Assembly (NCBI RefSeq): GCF_024643205.1
Contig: NZ_JAMKQJ010000006.1
Coordinates: 1 to 64,000 of the forward strand
DNA: 64,000 nucleotides
From: Parapedobacter tibetensis
GTDB lineage: Bacteria > Bacteroidota > Bacteroidia > Sphingobacteriales > Sphingobacteriaceae
Direction of reading: 5' to 3'
Below the pieces are notes generated by a model. The model was not told the DNA's origin. It made no database searches and was given only the letters and a program-made list of their open reading frames with translations. How positions within the stretch are numbered: position 1 is the first letter of the stretch; every line of letters starts with the position of its first letter. This document shows positions 35,219-45,224 of the stretch, one piece after another. Position numbers and translations under genes: made by a program.

Positions 35219-38200
35219 ATGCTAATGAAAATTTTAAAGAATGTAACGTACACCACTGGATGGCTTGTTTGGCTTATGCTATTTTGCTTGCATACTGGAA
35301 TGTTACAGGCACAGACGAGGACTGTCAGCGGTACGGTGACAGACGGACAAGGACAGCCACTGCACGGAGTTACCGTTACCTTAAAGGGCACCTCCACGTC
35401 TACCCAAACAGATGCCAAGGGTAATTTCAGCATTCAATCCGCTAATGAATCCGTTGTGTTGGTATTCAGTCTCATTGGGTTTGAAAAGCAGGAAGTAATC
35501 CCTAAAGCAGCAACCCAATTGCAAGTCACCCTCGTCGAAACCAATAGCCGCTTAGATGAAGTGATTGTAGTGGGTTATGGTACGCAAAAGAAAAGGAATG
35601 TGACGGGGTCCATTGTTTCGGTGAGTAGCGAGGATATTGCTGAACGACAAGCACTCAATGTTTTCGATGCCTTGCAGGGCATGGCGTCCGGTGTGCAGAT
35701 TGCCCAGGAATCAGGTAGACCAGGGGCGGAAAGTTCCGTACGGATCCGTGGAACAGCCACGATGGAAGGAGGTGCCAATCCATTATATATCGTGGATGGG
35801 GCCCAAGGGGTGGATATCAGCAGCATCAATCCGGATGATATTGAATCCGTGGAAATATTGAAGGATGGTGCTTCTGCAGCCATATACGGCTCGCGGTCTG
35901 CCAATGGCGTAATCATCATCACTACGAAAAGAAGCAAAGCTGGCCAACCTCAGATAAAAGTGAATTATTTGAATAGCTACAACAACCTTTCCCACAAGGT
36001 GCCTCAAGCTAATGCGGAAGAGCGTAGATTGTATGAACGTAAACGCGGAGGGTCTGGCAATACCTCGATTGACTCCCTCAACCCAGCTTTCAATGCCGAT
36101 AACGATATGCAGGATCTGATTACCCAGACGGCACAACGCCATCAGGTAGATCTGAGCATGAGCGGCAGTAGCGAGAAATTGAATTATTACAGCAGCTTGG
36201 GGTTACTTGATGAGGATGGAATTATTCTGAACAGTTGGTATAAAAGGCTCACAGGTAGGCTCAATATGGATTACACCCCCAATAAGCGATTCACTTACGG
36301 AAACCGTTTGCAATTTTCGTATCGCAACGATAATCGAATTCATGAAGGGAATACACTGGCACAAGCACTACGGCGGCCTCCGACTTTTGCTGTATATTTT
36401 CCAGATGGCACCTTGGCGCCAACCATTTCCGGTGCTAGGAATCCATTAGCCTGGGCTTTGCTTAATGAAGACGAATTCGATATTTACGATGCCAATATCT
36501 ATAATTATTTCAAATTTAATATCATTGACGGGCTCAAGTTTACCGCCGACGGTACATTTCGATTCAATTACGATCATAACCGAGAATTTACACCCAAGTT
36601 ACTAAACACCAATACAGGAGCAACGGTAACTGCGGTCAGCAACGGAAGTGAACGGGACGATATTACGAGTTATTGGATGGTTCAGGGTTTTTTTAATTAC
36701 GACAAAAACTTCGGTGGTAGCCATGATGTGACTGGCGTACTGGGGGTAAGCGCCGAGCGGGAGTCGTTCCGGCGTGTCAATATCGCCGGAAACAACTGGG
36801 TGTCGGAAGAAATCCCCAGCATGAACGCTGCCCAAGAACTTATACTGAATCAAATTTATACCAATGGAATACGCAGTACGCAGGCTTCGGCCTTCGGGCG
36901 GCTGGGGTATAGTTTCCGAGATAGGTATATCGTAGAGTCGAATTTCCGTTTGGATGGGTCTTCCCGTTTCGGTAAGGATAGCCGTTGGGGATTCTTTCCT
37001 TCGATAGCTGGAGCCTGGCGGTTCTCCGATGAAACATTCATGCAGGCAACCCGTAAATTTTTGGATGATGCAAAAGTGCGGATTAGCTACGGTGTGACAG
37101 GTAATGACCGTATCGGGCAATACGATGCCATACAGCGGTATGTCTTTGGTAGTAATTTTTACAATGGAGTATCTGGGGTGGTACCTAACACGCTTTTCGG
37201 TAACAGTACGTTGAGTTGGGAAACTACTAAACAACTCAATACCGGTCTGGATTTAAGCTTTTTTAAAGGACGACTGACCATTGAAGCGGATTATTACGAC
37301 AAAATCACAGATGATTTGTTGTATAACGCCCCCCTCGCTTCTGAGACAGGGTTTGACAACGTAAGGGTAAATCTGGGTTCTATACAGAATAGGGGAGTGG
37401 AGTTTACCGTGGGTGGTTCTCCATTGCGCAAGCAACATTTCAACTGGCATACATCCATCAATTTTTCGCGGAATCGAGGCACCGTTCGCGAACTGGCAGA
37501 TGGCACGCAAATGATCGTTTCGGGAATCTGGTTGGTGGAGGAAGGCCAGCCGCTGGGTAACTTCTATGGATGGCAGCAGTTAGGCGTGTATGCTTATGAT
37601 GAATCCAATGCGTGGTCAGAAGACTGGCAACAACTTACTCCGAATTTCAGCGATGCGGGAGAGTTTTCGCATTACACCTTAAACGGACAACTCTACAACG
37701 GCAATATCAATCAATTGGAAACGACCGGTTCGGTATCCAAAGGGGGTGATGCCATTTGGCTGGATGCCAACGGGGATGGAATTATTGACGAAACCGATCG
37801 CATCATTCTGGGAAATGCCCAGCCTAACTGGATGGCGGGATGGAACAATTCATTTACCTATAAAAATTTCGGCCTGTCTTTCAATTTCTATTTCAGCTAT
37901 GGGGGATCCCTGTATAATCAATCAAGGTGGCTGAACGGACGGTTTACGACAAGCGGTGCAACCCCGGATCCATACATCATCCACAATGCCTGGTGGCATC
38001 CGGGAGACGTGACCGATGTGCCCTTACCGCGAAATAACGGAATGGATAATATGCGTGAGCTGAATAGCTTTTTTGTGGAGGACGCTTCGTTTATCCGGCT
38101 GAGAAACGCCAAGTTCACCTATAAGTTGCCTGCCAGGTGGGTTTCACCTATAGGAATTTCGCTTGCCAATGTCTATGTATACGGCAATAACTTGTTTACC

Positions 38201-38323
38201 TGGACGAACTATTCCATGTATGATCCTGAAATTTCTTTTGGAAACCCACTTCAAATGGGAAGGGATACCGGGCGTTACCCTCGGAAGCGGGAAATAGGTG
38301 TGGGCTTGAATATTAATTTTTAA
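35219..38323 (+). CDS. SusC/RagA-family TonB-dependent transporter
   Basis: A 1034-aa transporter from ATG 35219 (35225 also possible; TTG 35204 is unlikely). Signal peptide ending LQAQ; carboxypeptidase-regulatory-like domain starting SGTVTDGQGQP; LDEVIVVGYGTQKK; plug motifs PLYIVDGAQG and DIESVEILKDGASAAIYGSRSANGVIIITTKR; barrel ending in Phe. It pairs with the SusD gene 11 bases downstream. The link to Gfo/Idh, BNR_4 and beta-helix genes suggests that it imports a sugar-like product. Confidence 0.95.
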   Translation: MLMKILKNVTYTTGWLVWLMLFCLHTGMLQAQTRTVSGTVTDGQGQPLHGVTVTLKGTSTSTQTDAKGNFSIQSANESVVLVFSLIGFEKQEVIPKAATQLQVTLVETNSRLDEVIVVGYGTQKKRNVTGSIVSVSSEDIAERQALNVFDALQGMASGVQIAQESGRPGAESSVRIRGTATMEGGANPLYIVDGAQGVDISSINPDDIESVEILKDGASAAIYGSRSANGVIIITTKRSKAGQPQIKVNYLNSYNNLSHKVPQANAEERRLYERKRGGSGNTSIDSLNPAFNADNDMQDLITQTAQRHQVDLSMSGSSEKLNYYSSLGLLDEDGIILNSWYKRLTGRLNMDYTPNKRFTYGNRLQFSYRNDNRIHEGNTLAQALRRPPTFAVYFPDGTLAPTISGARNPLAWALLNEDEFDIYDANIYNYFKFNIIDGLKFTADGTFRFNYDHNREFTPKLLNTNTGATVTAVSNGSERDDITSYWMVQGFFNYDKNFGGSHDVTGVLGVSAERESFRRVNIAGNNWVSEEIPSMNAAQELILNQIYTNGIRSTQASAFGRLGYSFRDRYIVESNFRLDGSSRFGKDSRWGFFPSIAGAWRFSDETFMQATRKFLDDAKVRISYGVTGNDRIGQYDAIQRYVFGSNFYNGVSGVVPNTLFGNSTLSWETTKQLNTGLDLSFFKGRLTIEADYYDKITDDLLYNAPLASETGFDNVRVNLGSIQNRGVEFTVGGSPLRKQHFNWHTSINFSRNRGTVRELADGTQMIVSGIWLVEEGQPLGNFYGWQQLGVYAYDESNAWSEDWQQLTPNFSDAGEFSHYTLNGQLYNGNINQLETTGSVSKGGDAIWLDANGDGIIDETDRIILGNAQPNWMAGWNNSFTYKNFGLSFNFYFSYGGSLYNQSRWLNGRFTTSGATPDPYIIHNAWWHPGDVTDVPLPRNNGMDNMRELNSFFVEDASFIRLRNAKFTYKLPARWVSPIGISLANVYVYGNNLFTWTNYSMYDPEISFGNPLQMGRDTGRYPRKREIGVGLNINF

Positions 38324-38334
38324 TGAAATAAACC

Positions 38335-39819
38335 ATGAAAACACTAAATAGATTTAGTCATCCAATGAAAAGGTGGTTTGCTGTTGCAACAGTAGGTTTT
38401 ACTTTGCTGCTAATGAGCGCTTGCGAGAGTTTTCTTGACGAACAACCAGTTTCGGATCTTTCAAGTGATAAGTTTTGGAATACTCCAGATGATGCACGAC
38501 TTGGGGTGGCCGGTATTTACAGTAGGGTCCAATCCGTTTTTAGCGTCGATTACATCCGTTGGGGGGATGCGCGTTCGGATAATTTTACGTATAGTGGCAC
38601 TGGAACGGCCCAAATAAACATGTCTGTCAATGCCTTGAATTCTACCGAGGCAAGCGCCAATTGGTCCAATTTGTATAAAGCCATTGCGCAGGCCAATCTG
38701 GTCATCAAGTACGTGCCGAAGATCGAGGGGCTCAATGAAACAACCAAAAACCACTACTTGGCCCAAGCACATGCCATACGTGCCTATATGTATTTTTTTA
38801 TCATACGGCTTTGGGGGGATGCCCCCATCTGGTTGGAACCTTACGAAGATATCAATGAAGACCCCAATCGGCCGCGGGATACGAAAGAACAAGTTATCCA
38901 AGAAGTCATCCTGCCAGACCTGAATCTAGCGCTGGATTTGGTCGATCGTTTAGAAACCAATGTTTGGAAAGTGAATTTAGGGGGTGTTTTGGCCATGCTG
39001 ACCGATGTGTACATGTGGATGCATGATTATGAGCGGGCATTGGAGGCTTCGGCTCGATTGATGGAACTCAATCGCTATAACCTGGCCCCCGGAAGCCAAT
39101 GGAAAGAACTGTTCCTTGAGCCTTCCACAAGTAAAGGCAATATCTGGAGTCTCCGGTGGGATTATGTACAGGATGGTCCAGACGAAACCTCCCGATTGAT
39201 CGGGGCAGGTAACCTCGATCCGATGTATGTGATGGATTTGGCCGTCATCGAACGTTTTCATCAAGACCCGAAGGACATCCGTGCTCACCTGACCTTTGAC
39301 TCCTTATTGTTTGATGGAGCCCCCGATCCCAATGCGCGAACCAAAAGACTTGGGAAATTTGCCGTCAGGAATGCCGATGGCACGTTTGAGTATCCACAGA
39401 CCACACAAAGTGAATATAAATTGACTATGTATCGCTATGCTGATATCTTGCTGCTCAGAGCGGAAGCACTGAATAAAACCGGAGATAAGACCGGCGCATT
39501 TGCGTTGCTCAATGCTGTGCGTAGCCGAGCAGGATTGGATCCCTTGGATGAAGCGGATTATGCTGATGAGCGGGAAGCGGAAACGGCGATATTGGATGAA
39601 CGGCAATTGGAATTGTTTGCCGAAGGTAAGCGGTGGTTCGATTTGGTGCGAACAAACAGGGTGTTGGAAGTCATGGATCCAGTGGTTCGCGAACGCCAGG
39701 AAATATTGGGAATGACCCCGAACGGATTTACTGATGAACGCAAAATTCTGTTGCCAATTCATCGGAATGTGTTGATCAATAATCCTAAATTGGAACAAAA
39801 TCCAACGTATTCGCACTAA
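38335..39819 (+). CDS. SusD/RagB-family nutrient-binding lipoprotein
   Basis: A 494-aa lipoprotein (lipobox LLMSAC, Cys30, followed by ESFLDEQP). SusD signatures: AQAHAIRAYMYFFIIRLWGDAP (about 140-162), the YADILLLRAEALNKTGD segment, and ILDERQLELFAEGKRWFDLVR near the C-terminus. It is the ligand-capturing lid of the preceding SusC. A fasciclin-like lipoprotein gene follows, and may form part of the same surface complex. Confidence 0.94.
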   Translation: MKTLNRFSHPMKRWFAVATVGFTLLLMSACESFLDEQPVSDLSSDKFWNTPDDARLGVAGIYSRVQSVFSVDYIRWGDARSDNFTYSGTGTAQINMSVNALNSTEASANWSNLYKAIAQANLVIKYVPKIEGLNETTKNHYLAQAHAIRAYMYFFIIRLWGDAPIWLEPYEDINEDPNRPRDTKEQVIQEVILPDLNLALDLVDRLETNVWKVNLGGVLAMLTDVYMWMHDYERALEASARLMELNRYNLAPGSQWKELFLEPSTSKGNIWSLRWDYVQDGPDETSRLIGAGNLDPMYVMDLAVIERFHQDPKDIRAHLTFDSLLFDGAPDPNARTKRLGKFAVRNADGTFEYPQTTQSEYKLTMYRYADILLLRAEALNKTGDKTGAFALLNAVRSRAGLDPLDEADYADEREAETAILDERQLELFAEGKRWFDLVRTNRVLEVMDPVVRERQEILGMTPNGFTDERKILLPIHRNVLINNPKLEQNPTYSH

Positions 39820-39886
39820 GATTAGGAGATAACCCGGGAATGTAGAACCGGTAATCAGCTAACAATTGTTAACGTTAAACTATACA

Positions 39887-40606
39887 ATGATGGACAAGTT
39901 AAAGATACAAAATAGCCTATCGCGTTACTTGGCGATTGCGACGTTGGTACTATCAGTTTCAGCATGTACCTTCATGGGGCTGGATCTCCAAGAAGACCAC
40001 AAACATAAAGTCACGATATTGGAACCTGATATCCATATGACCGCTTGGGAATTTATCAACAAGCCATTGGAAGATACATTGAGAAGCTTTGAATTAATAC
40101 GTGATGCAGTGGTTTATGCTGGACTGGAAGAAGAATATTCAAAGCCAGGCCGCACGTTTCTGGTATTTAATAATCAATCCGTCTTGCGGTACGACAGCAA
40201 TGGCGCCGTCAATTCAGGTTGCTATTTTGGCAGGGAGGGGGTACCTGAGCTCGACGAAAATGGGGATCCTGTCCTTGATTCATTAGGCCAACCCATAACC
40301 TGCCCGGGGCGTAATTGGGAAGATTATCCGGTCGAACAAATACGAAACCTCTTGCTTTACCATATTGTGGAAGGAGAATATTCGTATCATAACCTGGGCC
40401 CAGACAATACCATTGCCCAATCACTGTCACCGGTTGATACAGCAAATAAGGTTCATTTGCGAATTGAAAATGATAGGAATGCGAAGCTTCGGGTCAACGA
40501 TTTTCACGGTACCATCCAGTCTTCTATTGCCCGCACCGCTAACCTCAAGGCAACCAATGGTTTTATACATGTATTTGATACTTATCAGCGATACGGCGTT
40601 CAATAA
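39887..40606 (+). CDS. fasciclin-domain lipoprotein
   Basis: A 239-aa lipoprotein from ATG 39887 (TTG 39866 rejected), with lipobox VSAC (Cys27). The rest reads as one diverged fasciclin (FAS1) domain: LEDTLRSFELIRDAVVYAGL, RTFLVFNN, EQIRNLLLYHIVEGEY and the final ATNGFIHVFD, which equals the FAS1 H2 box. Such proteins often follow SusD in Bacteroidota loci and are thought to help substrate binding or complex assembly. No enzymatic role is expected. Confidence 0.8.
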   Translation: MMDKLKIQNSLSRYLAIATLVLSVSACTFMGLDLQEDHKHKVTILEPDIHMTAWEFINKPLEDTLRSFELIRDAVVYAGLEEEYSKPGRTFLVFNNQSVLRYDSNGAVNSGCYFGREGVPELDENGDPVLDSLGQPITCPGRNWEDYPVEQIRNLLLYHIVEGEYSYHNLGPDNTIAQSLSPVDTANKVHLRIENDRNAKLRVNDFHGTIQSSIARTANLKATNGFIHVFDTYQRYGVQ

Positions 40607-40623
40607 GGTGTTATTTTAAGTAG

Positions 40624-41928
40624 ATGCGGATCAATATAAGAAAGGTGCTATGGCTTGTTTTGCTTGTTTTCCATGCAGGAGGTGGGTCTTTATATGCTCA
40701 ACACCAAGCGACAGATTACCAAGTGGTTGCCGACGATGCAGCTTGGTGCTGGTTTTCTGATCCAAGGGCGGTTTACCATGCGGGAGTGCATGAGCGTATT
40801 TATTATGGATATATAACGAGCAGGGGAGATGTGGCAATTGGTTCAAAGGATTTAAATACGGAGGAGATAATCTCCTTTGTGCTCCATCAGGAACTGCAGG
40901 TGGATGACCATAATGTACCTTCCATTTTGGTATTGCCCGATGGGCATATACTGGCATTTTATACCGAGCACAATGGGCGCTTTTTTATATGCAAAAGTAG
41001 ACACCCTGAAGATATCAGTGCTTGGGAGGCGGAACGTATCATCCCATTCGGAGGCTCAAAAATCACCTATTCTCATCCGGTTATGTTGGCAGAGGAGGGT
41101 AACCGTATATATGTATTCTGGCGTGGGAGCGATTGGCGGCCTGCTTTCGCATTTAGCGACGACCTTGGTGATACATGGAGTGAGACAAAAGTCTTGATCG
41201 ATAGCAAAGGAACAAAAAACCGACCTTACCTCAAAGTCAGTTCCGATGGCCAGAATCGGATAGATTTTGCCTTTACGGATGGGCATCCGGCCATCGAGCC
41301 GACAAATTCCATTTATCATACCTATTATGAAAATGGGGAGTTTTACCAGACCGATGGTCGCCACATTGCTTCTATCACTGGGTTGCCCCTTTCACATAGC
41401 GATGTACAAAAAGTATATGACGGTGCGGATAGTGGTATCAGGAGTTGGGTGGCGGATGTGGCGTCGGGCAAGGATGGACTTCCGGTTATTGCGTATACAC
41501 GCTATCCTGAAGACATAGATCATCGGTATCATTATGCTCGTTGGGATGGAAAAAGGTGGCAGGATGAAGAGATTTGTAAGGCGGGAGGGCGGATGCCGGA
41601 AGTGAAAATCGGCGAAGATGTTAGGGAACCTCATTATTCCGGAGGCATTGCTATCGACCATAGCAATCCGGAAAATGTCTATTTGTCCCGCGAGATCAAT
41701 GGAAGATTTGAAATCGAACATTGGAAAAAAGAAAAGAAACGATGGCAGGTCAATAGGTTGACAGTGCAATCAGACGTAAACAATATGCGTCCCTATGTAA
41801 TCACATTACCTATGGATAGATCTCCGATTGTGCTATGGATGACAGGACGTTATAACCATTATACCCGATTTAATACCATGTTGCGCATAAATGAATTGGC
41901 CGAAAAAAAGGATGAGCTGGAAAATTGA
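40624..41928 (+). CDS. BNR_4-family beta-propeller, possible polysaccharide lyase or hydrolase
   Basis: A 434-aa secreted protein (signal ends LYAQ near residue 26). It fits the BNR repeat-like family BNR_4: ADDAAWCWFSDPRAV at the start, DDHNVPSI (residues 94-101), AFYTEHNG, ITYSHPV and RPAFAFSDDLGDTWSE, in which the last is an Asp-box-like turn. Some members of this broad family are seven-bladed polysaccharide lyases (PL24/PL25, ulvan lyases) that use a His in this DDHN region; others have no known activity. With a beta-helix protein next door it could cleave a glycan backbone for import by the SusC/SusD pair upstream. Activity is inferred. Confidence 0.75.
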   Translation: MRINIRKVLWLVLLVFHAGGGSLYAQHQATDYQVVADDAAWCWFSDPRAVYHAGVHERIYYGYITSRGDVAIGSKDLNTEEIISFVLHQELQVDDHNVPSILVLPDGHILAFYTEHNGRFFICKSRHPEDISAWEAERIIPFGGSKITYSHPVMLAEEGNRIYVFWRGSDWRPAFAFSDDLGDTWSETKVLIDSKGTKNRPYLKVSSDGQNRIDFAFTDGHPAIEPTNSIYHTYYENGEFYQTDGRHIASITGLPLSHSDVQKVYDGADSGIRSWVADVASGKDGLPVIAYTRYPEDIDHRYHYARWDGKRWQDEEICKAGGRMPEVKIGEDVREPHYSGGIAIDHSNPENVYLSREINGRFEIEHWKKEKKRWQVNRLTVQSDVNNMRPYVITLPMDRSPIVLWMTGRYNHYTRFNTMLRINELAEKKDELEN

Positions 41929-41970
41929 CTCCGTTTTCTCAGTAATGTATAGTGCATAGACAAAAAAGCA

Positions 41971-44346
41971 ATGGGCGATTATACTAGACAATGGACTAGA
42001 CGAAAAATACTCACAGCTTTCGGCCTGGGTGGGTTGGCACTTGGTCGTGTAAGCGGCAAATCCCCGGTTTTGGATAAAGAGGCTGGGCTTGATACATTCC
42101 ATACCGTACAATCCATGGTCAATAGTTTTGCATTGCGAGAAGGGAATATTGTACGCACACTAGGTTATCGTGAAGTTGGCGACCTTGGAGGGGCTATGTA
42201 CAGGATAGTTAAGGAAACAGCTGGTCAAGATGACCAAGGTGTTGGAAGGTTACGGTTGGCCAACGGCCAAATGGCCGAATTAATCAATGCGGATGCGGTT
42301 AATTACCAGATGTTTGGTGCCATTGGCGATGGCCATAATGATGATGGGAAACAGGTGAAGGAAGCACATGATTATGCCAATCGCATGCAAATCCCAGTAA
42401 TTAACATGCAGGGTGAATTCTGGATCAAGGAAACAACGGACATCATCATCCAGACCAACGTGCAATGGGGCCACTCTGTATTTTACATTGACGAAAGCTT
42501 CAATTCCCGAACGGCGCCCCGGTTTACGATAAAAAGCAGGAAAACCAAGAAAACCATCGAATGGGATGCTGCGACGAAGCGTAAGTTTCTCGATGCATTG
42601 AAACCTGGTATGCAGATTTTTCCTGAGCTCGCTCCTTTTCGAAACTCGCTAATCAACGTACGCGATGAAAATGATCGCATCGGATTCCGTGCTGTCAAGC
42701 GTGACAGAGAACAGTCAAACGCTAGGGAAGAACTGTTTTATGTAGAAGAACATGGCCGGATAATTGGCGATATCGCATGGACATTCAACGATTATACCAG
42801 CTTGGTGGCCTATCCATGCGACGACAATTATTTAGTGGTTGATGGCGGCACATTCTATTTATCTGGTAGTAGTCCTGGCCGGAATTATGAGGGATATTGG
42901 AAAAACGGCTTCAGCGTTACCCGTAGCCGAACAATTATCAGGAATCAATGGGTTGGGCTGGAAGAATCTGGTCGCGACAAGGCTTCGGATCCTAGATCCG
43001 GATTTTATTCGTTTTCCATGGTGTATGACATTACGTTGGAGAATGTGCGCCTGCTGCCCTGGGAAAAAGATCGAGGAAATAGCCAAGAAAACGTGCCTGC
43101 GGGGACCTATGGGATTAGTGCTTCGCGGATGATCAACGGTACATTCAGGAACGTGACGGCTGAAGGTGGTCCAGTTCATTGGGGTGTGTTTGGAACGAAT
43201 GTCAATAAGAATTTCAGGATTTACCAATGCCGATTAAACAGGGTGGATGTCCATTTTCATTGCTGGAATCTACTCATTCAAGATTCAACCATTGGTTATC
43301 GTGGTATTTCCGTAACGGGGGGTGGCGATTTAGTGATTGAAAACTCCACCTGCCATAGCAGGAATTTCATTAATTTCCGAAGGGACTATGGAGCAAAATG
43401 GGATGGGAATATCCGGTTGAACAATTGCAGATTCATCCCGGCTTCCTATGATCCAACTGGCGTGCTGGCTTTCATGCCCGCTGATTTCAATTATCGGTAC
43501 CCCATCGGGATTGCCCGGTCTATTCATGTGGAAGACCTGGTCATTGATTTCAGTGCTGTCCCATCATCTACCGCCCCATGCTGGCTGGTCAGCACCTCCG
43601 GTTTCTCCAAAACAAGTACGGGTGCACGGTTATTTTTCCCGGAAAACCTAATCGTTAAGAATGTTATGGTCATCGGAAGGGAACAGGGGATACGGTTAAT
43701 GGAAATAAGCAATCCCGAAAGCTATTTCGTCCAAAAGCTGGGGATGTATGATGAGGTGAGCATAACGACCAATTCCCGGATATGGTTTGAAAACATCCAA
43801 TTAGAAAAACTGAGCGGCGCATCACAAGGAAATCGGCGCGAATCCCACTTGTCCGTTAGGTCAGTGGGGCCGGCTACTTACCTTGATGGTAACAGTCTGT
43901 ATCTCGATATCCGCATTCACGACTGCCAGAATTTCGTTGGTGTTTTTAACGGATGTATCGCCCGTCTTGTTATCAACCATACCACGGTTGCAGCATTACA
44001 CTGTACAGGAACAGATGGCATGTCAGGGTCAGTATCTTTTCAGGATTGCGCCTTCCTACCAGTTTTTGAAGTCGAGAAGCCCGATTTCTATCGTTTAGCT
44101 ACTACACTGGGAACAAGCTTCGTGAACTGCATGGTGCATGTGCCCAAGATAGGTGGTGCACTTCGCCCTGACCTGTTGAGCGGTTTCGACTTTATTGCCA
44201 TCAATAAGTTTTTGAAATACAACCATGTGAATACCCGTCTAGGAAGGGATTTGATCAAGTACTGCGAAGATGCGAATGAAGTGGTCAGCAACGCATTCAT
44301 CGCCATGTTGAAAAACCATCATGACATGGAGGATAATCATGGGTAG
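41971..44346 (+). CDS. Tat-exported right-handed beta-helix protein (pectate-lyase superfamily)
   Basis: A 791-aa protein starting with a twin-arginine signal (TRRKILTAFGLGGLALG). The segment YQMFGAIGDGHNDDGKQVKEA near 110-130 is the hallmark N-terminal start of the Pectate_lyase_3 type beta-helix. The long middle part alternates short strands with Asn/Gly turns (VIENSTCHSRNF, IRLNNCRF, LVIKNVMV-like), as a parallel beta-helix should. Catalytic residues cannot be assigned by eye. Its stop overlaps the start of a truncated Nramp-like gene. Confidence 0.78.
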   Translation: MGDYTRQWTRRKILTAFGLGGLALGRVSGKSPVLDKEAGLDTFHTVQSMVNSFALREGNIVRTLGYREVGDLGGAMYRIVKETAGQDDQGVGRLRLANGQMAELINADAVNYQMFGAIGDGHNDDGKQVKEAHDYANRMQIPVINMQGEFWIKETTDIIIQTNVQWGHSVFYIDESFNSRTAPRFTIKSRKTKKTIEWDAATKRKFLDALKPGMQIFPELAPFRNSLINVRDENDRIGFRAVKRDREQSNAREELFYVEEHGRIIGDIAWTFNDYTSLVAYPCDDNYLVVDGGTFYLSGSSPGRNYEGYWKNGFSVTRSRTIIRNQWVGLEESGRDKASDPRSGFYSFSMVYDITLENVRLLPWEKDRGNSQENVPAGTYGISASRMINGTFRNVTAEGGPVHWGVFGTNVNKNFRIYQCRLNRVDVHFHCWNLLIQDSTIGYRGISVTGGGDLVIENSTCHSRNFINFRRDYGAKWDGNIRLNNCRFIPASYDPTGVLAFMPADFNYRYPIGIARSIHVEDLVIDFSAVPSSTAPCWLVSTSGFSKTSTGARLFFPENLIVKNVMVIGREQGIRLMEISNPESYFVQKLGMYDEVSITTNSRIWFENIQLEKLSGASQGNRRESHLSVRSVGPATYLDGNSLYLDIRIHDCQNFVGVFNGCIARLVINHTTVAALHCTGTDGMSGSVSFQDCAFLPVFEVEKPDFYRLATTLGTSFVNCMVHVPKIGGALRPDLLSGFDFIAINKFLKYNHVNTRLGRDLIKYCEDANEVVSNAFIAMLKNHHDMEDNHG

Positions 44347-44647
44347 CATGGCAACACGTTTGGCAGCTTCCTTATGGAAAAACATGCGGGCATTGGCACC
44401 GGGGATTGTCACGGCTGCGATTGTATTTGGCCCGAGTAAAATTACCATCACATCCAAAATAGGTGCCGATTATGGATATAGCCTACTGTGGATTGTCGTT
44501 GTAGCTATCTTTTTTATGATGGTGTTTACAGCAATGGGAGCGCGTATTGGGAATTTCTATAAGGGGCTGCACGATCGTGGCTGCGAAAATTATAGGGTAA
44601 CGGGTAGACAGACCGTGAGCATTATATGTTTAAATCAAGCGGATTAA
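44339..44647 (+). pseudogene. truncated Nramp-like transporter gene
   Basis: ATG 44339 overlaps the stop of the beta-helix gene. Residues about 15-75 (ALAPGIVTAAIVFGPSKITITSKIGAD, LLWIVVVAIFFMMVFTAMGARIG) closely match the first two transmembrane helices of the Nramp-like part of the gene at 53828. After ARIG the similarity ends abruptly and the frame closes 27 codons later. A full-length transporter needs ten or eleven helices, so this is a 3'-deleted remnant. Confidence 0.8.
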
Positions 44648-44754
44648 TAGCCAGTCTTCGCAAATATAGGATGAATAGCGATGATGTAAACATAAGGTTT
44701 GTAAAAGAAAAAGTTTCCCGCTTAACCAATTATATGCATAAATATTAAATTATG

Positions 44755-44800
44755 TTTGGATTATTAAAATTAAATTATTTATATTGCGGTTACGTAAACG
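44755..44800 (+). promoter_or_regulatory. promoter with abutting LacI-type operator, before module 3
   Basis: TTTG at 44755-44758, a 21-base spacer, -7 box TATATTGC (44780-44787), then GCGGTTACGTAAACG (44786-44800). The geometry is the same as at 22546 and 32587, although the spacer sequence is unrelated. It points toward the aminotransferase gene at 45400 through a gene-poor stretch. Confidence 0.6.
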
Positions 44801-45224
44801 ATGTGAGTTTTTCGAATATAAATCGTTGCGGGCATTGGCTACAAATTAAGTTAGGAAAGTTTGTTAGCTATTTCCCGGCCAAGCTAACCGGTTCAATTTC
44901 GATCAGGCAAGTGGCTTCAAACTGCGCGACCCGCATTGAAATATCGAATCCAGATGGATAGTTTAATTTTGAATATACGCCAACAATTATAAACATCATG
45001 ATTAAGTACATAGCGGGAGAAATGTGTTTGTTGTTTTTTAATCCATTTTAACGGTAACGTTACCGTTAAAAATGTAATAGATATAACTTGTTGTTTTTCA
45101 AATGTATATTATTGATTAATGGCTGCCTGCACCATGGATAGACATGGCCTACGGTGATGTGGCTTTTATGTACAAATGGAAATAAGACTCTACATACGTA
45201 AAATTTGAAAATAAAGCGGAGATC
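44801..45224. other. gene-poor, AT-rich stretch with one perfect palindrome
   Basis: Open frames here are short and have no protein-like composition. The only strong signal is the 26-bp palindrome at 45046. The stretch looks like the scar of deleted genes plus a long regulatory leader. Confidence 0.45.
45046..45071. promoter_or_regulatory. perfect 26-bp palindrome, strong LacI-type operator
   Basis: The half-site TTTTAACGGTAAC is followed at once by its exact reverse complement. The centre AACGTT with CGGTAA/TTACCG arms is the ideal form of the sites at 22579, 32619 and 35144. It lies 250 bases downstream of the operator at 44786, which suits looping between two bound dimers. Confidence 0.75.

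Noticed and set aside
44752..44961. 69-aa frame beginning MFGLLKLNY
   Set aside because: It starts inside the TTTG-21-TATATTGC promoter and operator and has no protein-like features.
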